From IMG/VR virus record IMGVR_UViG_3300042509_002230, positions 1-63,056 of that record: DNA of 63,056 bases. The stretch is one strand, 5' to 3'. How positions within the stretch are numbered: the stretch's first letter is position 1; each line of letters starts with the position of its first letter. Made by a program: the position numbers and the translations under genes. This stretch comes from a virus. This document shows positions 1 through 9,511 of this stretch, piece after piece. The notes under the pieces were generated by a model. It made no database searches. It was not told the DNA's origin and worked only from the letters and a program-made list of their open reading frames with translations.

Positions 1-1
1 A

Positions 2-3000
2 ACTACAAACAGTGTAGAAACTCAAATCGGTAAAGCACGAGTTTTATCTTTAACTGCCGAAGAAAGATTATTCGTTGCAGACCTAACATTATTTACAACT
101 ATAACAACAGCACAATCAACTCCAACTGTTGTGATTGGAGATTTTGTATTTTCTACTAATGGAAGTCAAGGAATTGTAGAGTCTATTAGTGGTAATACTA
201 TTGTATTGAGTCAAATTTCTGGACAATTCTTAAGTGGAGCTACTATTGCAAATAGTAGAGATTCAAATACATATACTATTTCTAGTGTAGAGAACAATAA
301 AATTGAAAACGTTACTAATGTAAAAACAGCCTCTGGTTTCTCTGCTTCATTAGCATTAACTCAAGTTGCAATTTCTGGAAGTAGTTTTGTAATTAATAAT
401 AACATATTAACTGGAACTGGCACTTCATTTTTACAAGACTTAAAAGTTCCAATGAAACTTTTAGTTGGATCTTCAACAGTAACAGTATCTGCAGTGTCTT
501 CAGATTCAAGTGTTACCGTGACTGGCACAGTTGCAAATGGAACTTATTATAATGTCAAAAAATTAGTTCCAAAGTTAAGCTCATTTGGAAATAACTTTTT
601 TGTCAAATTTTCAAATGAATTTATTAAATCTTCCAGTGATATGTCTTACTATAAGACAATTACTGAAAATAAAGTTGTAACTTCTGGCACTGTAACTATT
701 TCAACTACATCAGACTATACAATTTCAGCTTCTAACATTATTATAACTAATGCATCTGGGACTGTAGCATTTACACCAACAGTTGTTTCTGCTACTAATG
801 TAAATTTAGCTGTAAGTACTTCATTGAATGGAACTTCTGTAAATGTCGTATATAAAGTACGAGTTAACAATCCAACAATAAAAATTAAGTCATCAAATAA
901 ATTTAATTTCTTATCTGTAGATAAAGTAAAAAATCTTACGAATTTAGTATATGGAACTAGAATTAGTGATAAAGATATTTCACTGAAGTTCTCGGATGTA
1001 TATAGAGTTCATGCTATTCATGAAGCACTGTCTCCTACAGATACCAATCAATCAATGTTTGATTCTTTGGTAATTAATAATGCGTCTGATTTAACTGTTG
1101 GAGATATAATTAGATACGAAAATATTAAAGCTAAAATTATTTCAATTAGCGGAACAACTTTATACGTAGTTTACTTGAGTTCCGAAAAGTTTATTCAAGG
1201 AACTTCGTTAGCTTTAAGTGTTGATATTATTTCTAGTACTTTAATTACTGGCAGATATATCACCACATCAACTCATGGAAGATATAAAGATATTACAACT
1301 AACTATGCACTTGTAAAAAATGACAATGCAGAATTTTACAATATTTCAAAATTAGTTAGAATTGAAAATAGACCAACCCCAACAAATAAATTTATTGTAG
1401 TATTTGATTATTATAATCATGCAAATACTTCTAATGATTTTTATTCTACAAATTCATACAATGTATCTGAAGTAGATTATGCATTAATTCCAAATACATA
1501 TGAGGGAACTCCATATACTGATATTGTAGATTTTAGATATGAAACCGTTCCATCTACTGGTACTGGTGGCACACTATCCACTCCATATCAAGAAACTAAC
1601 TCAGCATTGAATTACTATTCACTAACTAGATCTATTTCAAATTTTGTCTTCCCAGGAGAAATTGTTAGTGCTGATTATGACTACTATCTTGGCAGAATTG
1701 ATAAAATTTTCCTAGATGAAAATGGCAATTTAGTTGCAATCAAAGGATCTGAAACTAACACTCCACAAGTCCCAGAAAATATTCAAAATGCGTTATTGCT
1801 AGCAACTGTCAATATTCCACCATATATGAAGACAGTTTCTTCTGCCTCATTAAATATTGAGCAGTCTAGAAGATATACAATGAAAGATATTGGTTCAATT
1901 GATAAAAGACTTGAAACTGTAGAAACATTAACTTCTCTCAATCTTCTTGAAATTGGAACCAACAGTCTAAGTATTGTAGATGAAGATGGCAATAATAGGT
2001 TCAAAACAGGATTTATTGCAGATAATTTTAAAACTACTAATCTTGCAGACTTCAATAATATTCAATATACTGCATCTATTGATACAGATAATGCATTAGT
2101 AAGGCCATACCCATATGTAAACAATGTAAATTTAAATTATGATTCTGCAAACTCAACCACAACTAAAACTGGCTCTTTAGTTACTTTACCATATGATGAG
2201 GTTGCATATATTAGCCAAATTTATGCAAGTAGAGTAGAAAATTTACAGCCATTTGAGGTTATTGCATGGAATGGTGAATTAGTATTAAGTCCAAATAAAG
2301 ATGTCTGGTTCGATACAATTAGAACTCAAAGAGAGACTCAACAGATAGATTTATCAGAACCAATTAGATTCCTATTTGACAATAGTGGTGCTTCAGGTGA
2401 ACAATGGGGTGCATGGAATTCTACTGGGTCTGCTAGGACAGGTGGCGGCACTAATGTCTTCCAACAGAGAACTGGAGTTGATAATACATTCTCAACATTA
2501 ACTCAAGAAATTCAAGTTGGGGATAGTATTAATAGTATTGGCACAGAAGAGTTTGTTAGATCCCGAATTGTTAATGTAGTTGCATCTAAGTTAAAGCCCA
2601 ATACATTATTCCACTTCTTTGTTGATGATGCACTGAATGATTCAATGATATTCCCTAAAAATATCACTGGAATGACCAATAGGACTGGAACTTTTGTAAT
2701 TGGTGAAACTGTAACTTTACGTCCAACATTAGCTAGCACTGTCCAAGGAGCTAATGTAATTACTGCAACAGTAATTGCTGATGATTTAGGTTCATATTCT
2801 TCAACTTCCACATATTTAAGTATTGACAATATTTTAACTATTGATGGAAGTAATATAAATCCAGTTATATTGGGTTCGACTTTTGTTATATCTGGAAATT
2901 CCTCAGGTGCAATTGGAACACTTACTCTTACATCACCTAGAGTAAAAACAGATTCATTTGGAGTATTGAACGCCTTCTTGATTATTCCTCCACAAACATA

Positions 3001-5008
3001 CCAGACTGGCACATCTGTGTTTAAGTTATGTGATGAAATTACTGGAACTTCAATTTATGGAATTTCTCAGTCAAATGCAGAAACAGTATATGATACTTTA
3101 GGTGCAAGAGTTAGCTTAACCAGCAATGTAGTTTCATTACAAACCCCACAAATCACGTCTACACCCATCAGAGGAACTAGAACAGTCTTCATTCCAGATC
3201 CACCACCACCACCACCTGCAGGGGGAGGAGACCCAGTAGCACAGTCATTCTTTGTAGATTCTACTGGCGGAGTGTTTATATCTTCAATTGATCTATACTT
3301 CCAAACCAAAGATCCTTCAGTACCAGTCTCTGTAGAAATTAGAACTATGGAGAATGGAACACTCACAAATACTGTAGTTCCATATGGAGTTGCTGTCGTA
3401 GATGCATCTAATGTAAATGTTTCTAATAATGCTTCTGTAGCAACCAGATTTACTTTCCCATCATTGGTATATTTAAATCAAGACACATATTATGCATTTA
3501 TAGTTAGAAGTAATTCTAAACAATATAAAATGTGGATATCTAGACTTACTGAAAATGATGTATTAACTTCATTTATTATTGATAAACAACCATACTCTGG
3601 TTCATTATTTAAATCTCAGAATATGTCAACTTGGTCACCAGATCAATTTGAAGATGTTAAATTTGTATTAAATAGAGCTAAATTTATTACAAATACTACA
3701 TATAACTGCAAGTTAAATAACGATCCTGTTCCAGATGCAGTATTAAATCCAGACTCTCTATCATTCACAGATAACTCTGCAACTATTGAAGTATATCATC
3801 CAAATCATTGCATGAACAGTATACAAAATTATGTTAAACTATCTTCTGTTATGTCAGATGCTCCAGATACTAGTTTAAATACTGCAATCACTACCGCATC
3901 ACAAACTGGAAATATTACTGTTGGCAATGCAAGTGCTACTACTTGGGGAACTATCAATAAACTTCCAGTATCTCCAACAAATCCTGGATTTGTATTAATC
4001 AATAATGAAATTATTAAATACACTGGTATTTCTGGAAATACACTTACTATCTCTGAAAGAGGAGTTTCTGGCAGTGTAGCAGCAACACATGCAATTGGTT
4101 CTAGTGTAAAATGCTATTCAATTAATGGAATTCCATTAACACAAATTAATAAAGTACATCAAATCACTCAAGTGGTTGATTTGGATAGATATAAAATTGC
4201 AGCAACCACTAATGCAAATTCCACTATTATTGCTGGGGGAAATTCTATAATTGCATCTAGAAATATTCAATATGAGGAATTATATCCAAATATTAATACT
4301 CTGGTGCTTCCTTCAACAGATTTATCATTTACATTTACAAGTGTTACTGGAAATAGCATTTATGCTGCACAATCCTCATTCTCTCAAATTAATGAAGAAT
4401 CTGTAGAAAATAAGCAGTATTGCGAAATGACTACACCTAGATTGGTTGTTTCATCTGCAAATAATTCAATTTATTTCCCATCTAATCCATCATCACTAAT
4501 ATTTAATTTGAGAATGTCTACTGAAATTGATAACATCAGTCCTGTAGTAGATGTAATTGGGTCATCAGCAATTACTGTATGCAATAGAATTAGCAAAAAA
4601 ATTCTTAATGATGTTGTAGATATTTCTGCAGAATTGACTCCAAATTCTGGTAAATATTCATCATATATTACTAAAAAAGTTACCTTACAAAATACTTCGA
4701 CTGCAATTAAAGTTCTTTTAGATGGTATTAGAAAACAAGGTTTGAATGGAGACTATTCTGAGATTAAGGTATTTGTTAAAATAAATGGTGATGGAAACCT
4801 AGGCTCATTTGATGATATGAATTATATTGAATTGCCTCCAATTTCATATCCAACTTCAGTGAATTCATCTGACTACAGAGCATTTGAGTTTGAAGTAAAG
4901 AATTTACCGGAGTTTAAAGAATACTCAATTAAGGTATGTATGATTAGTGCAGATCAAACTAATGTTCCAAAAATTAGAAACTTCAGAGCAATTGCATTAG
5001 CAGTATGA
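2..5008 (+). CDS. Large virion structural protein (5' end outside window)
   Basis: The reading frame is open from the window edge, so the true start lies upstream; the GTG at 131 is only an internal codon. About 1,668 residues are visible. The protein is rich in Thr, Ser, Asn and beta-strand patterns with no membrane segment. A polyproline linker (about nt 3200-3225) separates the long N-terminal part from a C-terminal part that begins with PVAQSFFVD. A segment near nt 1855-1960 (RRYTMKDIGSIDKRLETVE) resembles the DUF4815 region of large cyanophage virion proteins. It is probably a baseplate or fibre-associated adhesin. Its stop overlaps the next start (ATGA), so the two are translationally coupled. 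The exact role is unknown. Confidence 0.75.
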   Translation, partial: TTNSVETQIGKARVLSLTAEERLFVADLTLFTTITTAQSTPTVVIGDFVFSTNGSQGIVESISGNTIVLSQISGQFLSGATIANSRDSNTYTISSVENNKIENVTNVKTASGFSASLALTQVAISGSSFVINNNILTGTGTSFLQDLKVPMKLLVGSSTVTVSAVSSDSSVTVTGTVANGTYYNVKKLVPKLSSFGNNFFVKFSNEFIKSSSDMSYYKTITENKVVTSGTVTISTTSDYTISASNIIITNASGTVAFTPTVVSATNVNLAVSTSLNGTSVNVVYKVRVNNPTIKIKSSNKFNFLSVDKVKNLTNLVYGTRISDKDISLKFSDVYRVHAIHEALSPTDTNQSMFDSLVINNASDLTVGDIIRYENIKAKIISISGTTLYVVYLSSEKFIQGTSLALSVDIISSTLITGRYITTSTHGRYKDITTNYALVKNDNAEFYNISKLVRIENRPTPTNKFIVVFDYYNHANTSNDFYSTNSYNVSEVDYALIPNTYEGTPYTDIVDFRYETVPSTGTGGTLSTPYQETNSALNYYSLTRSISNFVFPGEIVSADYDYYLGRIDKIFLDENGNLVAIKGSETNTPQVPENIQNALLLATVNIPPYMKTVSSASLNIEQSRRYTMKDIGSIDKRLETVETLTSLNLLEIGTNSLSIVDEDGNNRFKTGFIADNFKTTNLADFNNIQYTASIDTDNALVRPYPYVNNVNLNYDSANSTTTKTGSLVTLPYDEVAYISQIYASRVENLQPFEVIAWNGELVLSPNKDVWFDTIRTQRETQQIDLSEPIRFLFDNSGASGEQWGAWNSTGSARTGGGTNVFQQRTGVDNTFSTLTQEIQVGDSINSIGTEEFVRSRIVNVVASKLKPNTLFHFFVDDALNDSMIFPKNITGMTNRTGTFVIGETVTLRPTLASTVQGANVITATVIADDLGSYSSTSTYLSIDNILTIDGSNINPVILGSTFVISGNSSGAIGTLTLTSPRVKTDSFGVLNAFLIIPPQTYQTGTSVFKLCDEITGTSIYGISQSNAETVYDTLGARVSLTSNVVSLQTPQITSTPIRGTRTVFIPDPPPPPPAGGGDPVAQSFFVDSTGGVFISSIDLYFQTKDPSVPVSVEIRTMENGTLTNTVVPYGVAVVDASNVNVSNNASVATRFTFPSLVYLNQDTYYAFIVRSNSKQYKMWISRLTENDVLTSFIIDKQPYSGSLFKSQNMSTWSPDQFEDVKFVLNRAKFITNTTYNCKLNNDPVPDAVLNPDSLSFTDNSATIEVYHPNHCMNSIQNYVKLSSVMSDAPDTSLNTAITTASQTGNITVGNASATTWGTINKLPVSPTNPGFVLINNEIIKYTGISGNTLTISERGVSGSVAATHAIGSSVKCYSINGIPLTQINKVHQITQVVDLDRYKIAATTNANSTIIAGGNSIIASRNIQYEELYPNINTLVLPSTDLSFTFTSVTGNSIYAAQSSFSQINEESVENKQYCEMTTPRLVVSSANNSIYFPSNPSSLIFNLRMSTEIDNISPVVDVIGSSAITVCNRISKKILNDVVDISAELTPNSGKYSSYITKKVTLQNTSTAIKVLLDGIRKQGLNGDYSEIKVFVKINGDGNLGSFDDMNYIELPPISYPTSVNSSDYRAFEFEVKNLPEFKEYSIKVCMISADQTNVPKIRNFRAIALAV

Positions 5009-5238
5009 TGAAAAAGGTAATGGTTGATGGGCACCCAGGGTTATATCGAGATTCTGATAGTGGTGCCATCGTTAATAGTAATACATATGAGTATGAATCA
5101 TATATGAAAAGTTATCAAATGAGACAGAATAAATCTCAGAAAATTGATAAAATTGAGAATGAGCTACAAGATCTAAAATCTGAGCTAACTGAAATTAAAA
5201 CTTTGCTGTTAAAATTAAATGAACGATCTACCACTTAA
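5005..5238 (+). CDS. Small coiled-coil protein, unknown function
   Basis: A 77-residue protein starting in an ATGA overlap with the giant virion gene upstream. The N-terminal half (GHPGLYRDSDSGAIVNSN) looks like a small folded motif. Residues about 42-72 form clear heptads of Leu and Ile (KIENELQDLKSELTEIKTLL), predicting a coiled coil. The stop overlaps the start of the next small gene. Position suggests a virion assembly or structural accessory. No function is recognised. Confidence 0.65.
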   Translation: MMKKVMVDGHPGLYRDSDSGAIVNSNTYEYESYMKSYQMRQNKSQKIDKIENELQDLKSELTEIKTLLLKLNERSTT

Positions 5239-5377
5239 TAAACAATTTACTCTTCAAAAAATTTATAATGATATAGATACGTTGAACGAAGAGGGTGCCA
5301 AGCACATTGCAAAAGAATTTGCAAAATTATATCATATCCAACAACAGGTAGTTATGAACTTATTAATAAAAAAATAA
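5219..5377 (+). CDS. nblA-like: NblA-like phycobilisome degradation peptide
   Basis: A 52-residue frame from ATG 5219 to TAA 5377, overlapping the end of the preceding gene by 20 bases. It begins MNDLPLNKQFTLQKIY. Compared from memory with cyanobacterial NblA, it aligns without gaps over about 50 residues: the L-x-L-x-x-Q-F-x-L start, a Glu-x-Ala near position 25 and a C-terminal Leu/Lys end. NblA is a short helical adaptor that directs phycobilisomes to the Clp protease. NblA copies are known in some cyanophages. It has no strong Shine-Dalgarno and may be coupled to the upstream gene. The size, helical nature and motif fit; catalytic residues do not apply. It could instead be an unrelated small helical protein. 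Confidence 0.5.
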   Translation: MNDLPLNKQFTLQKIYNDIDTLNEEGAKHIAKEFAKLYHIQQQVVMNLLIKK

Positions 5378-5396
5378 TTTCAAGAATAGATCTGCT

Positions 5397-5404
5397 TATA
5401 AATA
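5397..5404 (+). promoter_or_regulatory. T4-type late promoter TATAAATA
   Basis: Exact TATAAATA octamer about 33 bases before the start of the gene at 5437. This is the sequence used by T4 gp55 with host RNA polymerase. Confidence 0.65.
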
Positions 5405-5421
5405 TTAGGGAGATCTCTCTA

Positions 5422-5429
5422 TATAAATA
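5422..5429 (+). promoter_or_regulatory. Second T4-type late promoter, abutting a start codon
   Basis: A second exact TATAAATA ends 7 bases before ATG 5437. By T4 spacing, initiation would fall at or next to the ATG, giving an almost leaderless mRNA. Confidence 0.5.
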
Positions 5430-5436
5430 TTTTTAA

Positions 5437-5772
5437 ATGGCAGCTGTAAAAAACTTATATGTTGACCAAGGTTCTGATTTCAACGCTAAAATTACCATCT
5501 ATGATGATAACAATCAGCCATGGAATTTGACCGGTTATACAGGATTGGCTAAAATAAGAAAATCTTATTATAGTAGCACATCAACAGATTTTACAGTAAC
5601 TTTTTCGCCTAATAGAGCCACTGGAATTGTTATACTTGATTTGGGTTTTTCGCAAACTTCTTCTTTAGAACAAGGAAGATACTTATATGATGTAGTTCTT
5701 ACCGATTCTTTTGGTAAAAAAACTAGAGTAATAGAGGGAATTGTTACTATTAATCCAGGAGTAACAAAATGA
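5437..5772 (+). CDS. Small virion protein with beta-sandwich character
   Basis: A 111-residue protein whose alternating strand pattern (NLYVDQGSDFNAKITIYDD, GYTGLAKIRKS, GRYLYDVVLTD) resembles N-terminal Ig-like domains of phage baseplate upper proteins such as BppU. It lies between two late promoters and the fibre genes, and overlaps the next gene by an ATGA-type junction. It is probably a fibre or baseplate attachment protein. No Shine-Dalgarno is seen at its ATG. The family is not firmly identified. Confidence 0.6.
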   Translation: MAAVKNLYVDQGSDFNAKITIYDDNNQPWNLTGYTGLAKIRKSYYSSTSTDFTVTFSPNRATGIVILDLGFSQTSSLEQGRYLYDVVLTDSFGKKTRVIEGIVTINPGVTK

Positions 5773-6008
5773 CTAATATTACAGTAAATACTTCACCTTC
5801 TCCTAAGATATCTGCTACAGTATCTAACCAACCACAAGTAATAACTATTGCTGCAAATGCAGCACAAAAAATTTCTTCATTGCGTGATGTAGATGTACTA
5901 AATGCTCAACATGGAGCCCTTTTGCAATATGATGCTAATCTTGATGCTTGGGTTGCTTCTAATATTATAGAAAGAAATGGTCTGACTATTAATTGCGGTA
6001 ACTATTAA
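5769..6008 (+). CDS. Short fibre-associated protein
   Basis: A 79-residue protein coupled to the upstream gene by a 4-base overlap. The C-terminal half contains LRDVDVLNAQHGALLQYDAN, a pattern (sub-domain then GxxLxYD.....W) frequent in cyanophage tail-fibre proteins just before the fibre shaft. The N-terminus is Ser/Thr rich. It probably belongs to the tail-fibre or appendage module with the 806-residue protein downstream. The exact role is unknown. Confidence 0.6.
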   Translation: MTNITVNTSPSPKISATVSNQPQVITIAANAAQKISSLRDVDVLNAQHGALLQYDANLDAWVASNIIERNGLTINCGNY

Positions 6009-6027
6009 ACCATCAGGGACACAAAAA

Positions 6028-8448
6028 ATGGCAACTATTATTAAAATTAAAAGATCTTCTGGAATTGGACAACCAAATCTCGGTCAAGGTGAGTTAGGTT
6101 ATTCTTGGGGTACTGGTAATTATATTGATGCCCAAAGTGCCACAGTAACATCCTATGGTAAAATGTACCTTGGTACAGGTACTGAAACTGGAGGTATTGC
6201 TGCTAATATTGAAGTTATTGGTGGTAAATATTTTACTGATATGCTCGATCATGGGCATGGAACATTAACTGCTAACTCTGCGGTATTAGTAGATTCTGCG
6301 AAAAAAGTCAATGAATTTTATGTAGATAATCTTGGATTAGATGGTAACACTATTTCATCTACAAATACAGATGGGGATATTGTATTAGATCCAAATGGAG
6401 TTGGAGAAATACAAATTCCAGATGATACATATTTAACTTTTGGTACAAGTAAGGACACCAAAATTAGATATAATGAAGCTACTAATGATAGACTAGAAGT
6501 TACTGGGGCAGATTGGAATTTTACAAGTGGTGTTGCAGTCTCTATTTCTGATACTACTGTTTCATCAGGAGTTTCTAGTGGTGCATTAGTTGTTTCTGGT
6601 GGTGTTGGAATTGGAGGAGATCTTTATGTTGCTGGATCGTTTAATGTAGGTCTGGCAGGAACACCTACTAATTTAACAGTCAGTGGCGATTTAACGGTTC
6701 AGGGTGGAGATGTAAATTTTACAGACTCTGCTACCAATTTTAATTTAAGAGATAATATTGAAGGATCCCTTGATATTAAACAAGGTATAGACTCATATTT
6801 AAAAATAAACACTACAAATTCATCTGAATTAATTTCTATTGGAAATACTTTAGCTAAAACTTCCGTTGAAGTTTTAGATAATTCTTTAGGGGCGTTTCAA
6901 TTAAAACAAAATGCTAATGTATACATTGATGTCACAACATCTAATTCGGTTGAAAAAGTAAGTATAGGTAATAATATTTCAGCGATTGATAATATTGTTA
7001 AAGATAATGTTGCTTCTGCTTTTGTAGTTAAAGAAAGTACTAATGAATACATTAAAATTAATACTACTAATTCTTCGGAATCATTAATTTTAGGAAATAA
7101 TATTGCATCTATTAAGAATAATATATTAAATAATGCTTCCAATGCATTTTCAATTACAGAAGGATTAGTAAACTATTTAAATATTACAACCATAAATGGT
7201 TCAGAATTAATTGAAATTGGAAATTCAATTGCTAAAGTAAATATTTCGGTTGAAGATAATACAGCAAGTGCATTTTTGCTAGCGGAAGGTTCTAATAATT
7301 ATATTAAAATTGACACAACCAACTCTACTGAATTAGTTACTTTTGGAGTTGCAAATATTGATATTGATAATAATTTAAATGTTGATGGCGGAAATTTCAC
7401 AACAAATCAATCCACATTTAATTTATTAAATGCCAATGCAACTACTGTAAATTTTGCTGGTGCCGCCACTGCGGTTGAAATTGGTGCTGCTACAGGTACT
7501 ACTAATATCAATAATAATTTAGATGTTGATGGAACTATATCTATTGATGGTGGAGCTTTAAATTGTTCCACTTCTACATTTAATTTATTAAATAGCAATG
7601 CAACTACTGTAAATGCCTTTGGTAACGCCACTACTATTAATTTTGGTACTGCTGCTACCACAACTGATTTTGGAGATCTAAAAATTAATGGATCTACAAT
7701 TTATGGAGATGTAAGTGGTCAAACAATTACTCTTGATCCTTATCCTGCTGGCGGAGATGCTGGCGGTGATGTCATTGTTAGAGGTAACTTTAAGGTAACT
7801 GGTACTACAACTACGGTAAATTCTACCGTAATGACTGTAAATGATCCAATTTTTACTCTTGGAGATGCGATTAGCGAGAAAGTTTTAACATCTTCTGCTT
7901 CAAATGGAGCAACAACTTTAATCCTTGATAATACTACAGGATTAAATAATGGAGATATTATTACTGGTGATGCCAACATTCCTGCAAACACTACAATTGT
8001 AGTTAATACTTCAAATCAAATAACCATTAGTGCAGCATTAACTGGGGGAATTGCAGCTGGAGTCACTTTAACATTTACTCAAGGTGCAGACGATAATATG
8101 GATCGTGGTATCGAATACAGATACTACAATGGCAGCTTAAAAACTGGTTTCTTCGGTTATGATGAGTCTGGAATCTCTGAAGATGTAACAACATATTATT
8201 TTACATACATTCCAGATGCCACAAATTCTGGAAATGTATTCAATGGAACTAGAGGTAGTGCATATTTCAAAACAGTAAAACTTGATGATGGGGTATTAAA
8301 TGGTGTTGCTTTCTTTGATCAATACAAGAGATTAACAAGAACAGTTGCTGCAGGAACTTCTGATGAAACAACATCAAATCAAATTTTAACTGTAAATGGT
8401 TCTGGTGTTCCAGTTTGGACTACAACTCTTGATGGTGGAACCTATTGA
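6028..8448 (+). CDS. Tail-fibre-like virion protein with tandem repeats
   Basis: An 806-residue protein. The N-terminus (ATIIKIKRSSGIGQPNLGQGELGY) matches the head of cyanophage tail-fibre or appendage proteins. The central part (about residues 250-440) holds five consecutive 42-residue repeats, the last incomplete. They are followed by two longer Asn/Thr-rich units containing STFNLLN-N-ATTVN. The C-terminus has a globular segment with RGIEYRYYNG..KTGFFGYDESG, also typical of this family. It likely forms a trimeric fibre shaft that contacts the host. A Shine-Dalgarno-like AGGGA precedes the ATG. It is about twice the size of an average fibre component. Confidence 0.75.
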   Translation: MATIIKIKRSSGIGQPNLGQGELGYSWGTGNYIDAQSATVTSYGKMYLGTGTETGGIAANIEVIGGKYFTDMLDHGHGTLTANSAVLVDSAKKVNEFYVDNLGLDGNTISSTNTDGDIVLDPNGVGEIQIPDDTYLTFGTSKDTKIRYNEATNDRLEVTGADWNFTSGVAVSISDTTVSSGVSSGALVVSGGVGIGGDLYVAGSFNVGLAGTPTNLTVSGDLTVQGGDVNFTDSATNFNLRDNIEGSLDIKQGIDSYLKINTTNSSELISIGNTLAKTSVEVLDNSLGAFQLKQNANVYIDVTTSNSVEKVSIGNNISAIDNIVKDNVASAFVVKESTNEYIKINTTNSSESLILGNNIASIKNNILNNASNAFSITEGLVNYLNITTINGSELIEIGNSIAKVNISVEDNTASAFLLAEGSNNYIKIDTTNSTELVTFGVANIDIDNNLNVDGGNFTTNQSTFNLLNANATTVNFAGAATAVEIGAATGTTNINNNLDVDGTISIDGGALNCSTSTFNLLNSNATTVNAFGNATTINFGTAATTTDFGDLKINGSTIYGDVSGQTITLDPYPAGGDAGGDVIVRGNFKVTGTTTTVNSTVMTVNDPIFTLGDAISEKVLTSSASNGATTLILDNTTGLNNGDIITGDANIPANTTIVVNTSNQITISAALTGGIAAGVTLTFTQGADDNMDRGIEYRYYNGSLKTGFFGYDESGISEDVTTYYFTYIPDATNSGNVFNGTRGSAYFKTVKLDDGVLNGVAFFDQYKRLTRTVAAGTSDETTSNQILTVNGSGVPVWTTTLDGGTY
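6775..7347 (+). repeat. Five tandem 126-bp (42-residue) coding repeats
   Basis: Repeat units begin at 6775, 6901, 7027, 7153 and 7279; the last stops after 23 residues. Each unit reads approximately YIxIxTTNSxExxxIGNxIA followed by an acidic DN-x-x-x-A-F element. DNA is diverged while the 126-bp period is exact, so the duplication is old and kept in frame. Confidence 0.85.
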
Positions 8449-8454
8449 TAAATA
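8447..8454 (+). promoter_or_regulatory. Late promoter GATAAATA
   Basis: NATAAATA octamer overlapping the stop of the fibre gene, 20 bases before ATG 8475. It would drive the small coiled-coil gene and the neck genes. Confidence 0.5.
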
Positions 8455-8474
8455 ACTAAAACTATGAGGTAATT

Positions 8475-8690
8475 ATGAACTCAGATGAAGTAAATAATTT
8501 ATTAGCAGTAATGCAAAAAAAGATAAATGAATTGACATCCCAAAACATAATGCTTGAAGCTAAAGTGATTTATCTTAATAATATGATAACTGCTACCCAA
8601 AAGCAACCTTTAGTTTCAGATGGGGGTTCTTTTGATGACAAATCTGAAACTCCAACAAAAGAACTTACAAAATCTAGAAGGTCAGTATAA
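8475..8690 (+). CDS. Small coiled-coil protein upstream of neck genes
   Basis: A 71-residue protein with an N-terminal heptad-patterned helix (VNNLLAVMQKKINELTSQN) and a hydrophilic C-terminal tail. It has a GAGGTAATT ribosome-binding site, a late promoter just upstream, and a 1-base stop/start overlap with gp13. This suggests a late, virion-related role, perhaps chaperoning or trimerisation. No known family was recognised. Confidence 0.65.
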   Translation: MNSDEVNNLLAVMQKKINELTSQNIMLEAKVIYLNNMITATQKQPLVSDGGSFDDKSETPTKELTKSRRSV

Positions 8691-9511
8691 TGACAAAACC
8701 AAGTAGTAGAGTACAATTAAAAGAATATTGTCTTCGTAGACTTGGAAAACCAGTGATTGAAATTAATGTTGATGACGATCAAATAGAAGATCTCATCGAC
8801 GACACAATTCAAATTTTTAATGAGAGAGCCTATAATGGCATGGAAAGGATGTACTTGAAGTACAAACTTACCCAAGAAGATCTTGATAATGGAAAGAAAA
8901 GAAATTTTACTACTACTAAAACTGACACCAATGATTCTGATTCATCCAGGACTTTAAGTTTTGAAGAAGGAAGAGGATATCTAACAGTTCCAGATCACGT
9001 TATTGCAGTGCAAGGCATTTTTAAAGTATCAAATGCTTTTGTTAATAACATGTTTGGTTTTAGATATCAGTTCTTTCTAAATGACTTTTATAATTTCTAT
9101 TCATATGATATTATGAATTATTATATGGTGCTGACTTATCTAGAAACACTAGATTTTATGTTAGAAGGCAACAAAGATATTCGTTATAATAAAGTTCAAA
9201 ATAGATTGTATATTGATCTTGATTGGGGTATGCAATCTAAAGATGATTTTATTGTTATTGATTGTTATAGAGCATTGGATCCAAATGAGTTCAATAAACT
9301 TTATAATGAAATTTGGGTCAAAAAATATTTAACTTCACTTATCAAAAAGCAGTGGGGTCAAAATTTATCTAAATTTGAAGGTATTCAGATGCCAGGTGGG
9401 GTAACTTTCAATGGTCGTCAATTATATGATGATGCATCTGGAGAGTTGGATAAGCTATATGAAGAACTTCTAAGTACATATGAACTGCCACCACTTGATA
9501 TGGTAGGATAA
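8690..9511 (+). CDS. 13: Neck protein gp13
   Basis: A 273-residue homologue of T4 gp13 (309 residues), the adaptor ring that joins the portal to the neck and helps retain DNA after packaging. The N-terminus (SSRVQLKEYCLRRLGKPVIE) and following acidic helix (NVDDDQIEDLIDD) are the signature seen in cyanophage gp13. The gene order gp13-gp14-gp15-gp16 matches T4. The start overlaps the preceding stop by one base, as does its own stop with gp14. Confidence 0.88.
   Translation: MTKPSSRVQLKEYCLRRLGKPVIEINVDDDQIEDLIDDTIQIFNERAYNGMERMYLKYKLTQEDLDNGKKRNFTTTKTDTNDSDSSRTLSFEEGRGYLTVPDHVIAVQGIFKVSNAFVNNMFGFRYQFFLNDFYNFYSYDIMNYYMVLTYLETLDFMLEGNKDIRYNKVQNRLYIDLDWGMQSKDDFIVIDCYRALDPNEFNKLYNEIWVKKYLTSLIKKQWGQNLSKFEGIQMPGGVTFNGRQLYDDASGELDKLYEELLSTYELPPLDMVG

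Noticed and set aside
2512-3012. Minus-strand open frame of 166 codons in the first structural gene
   Set aside because: Complement of a Ser/Thr/Ile-rich beta protein; such composition produces long antisense frames by chance.
6775-7347. CRISPR-like regular repeats
   Set aside because: Period is 126 bp, in frame, with diverged units; these are protein repeats.
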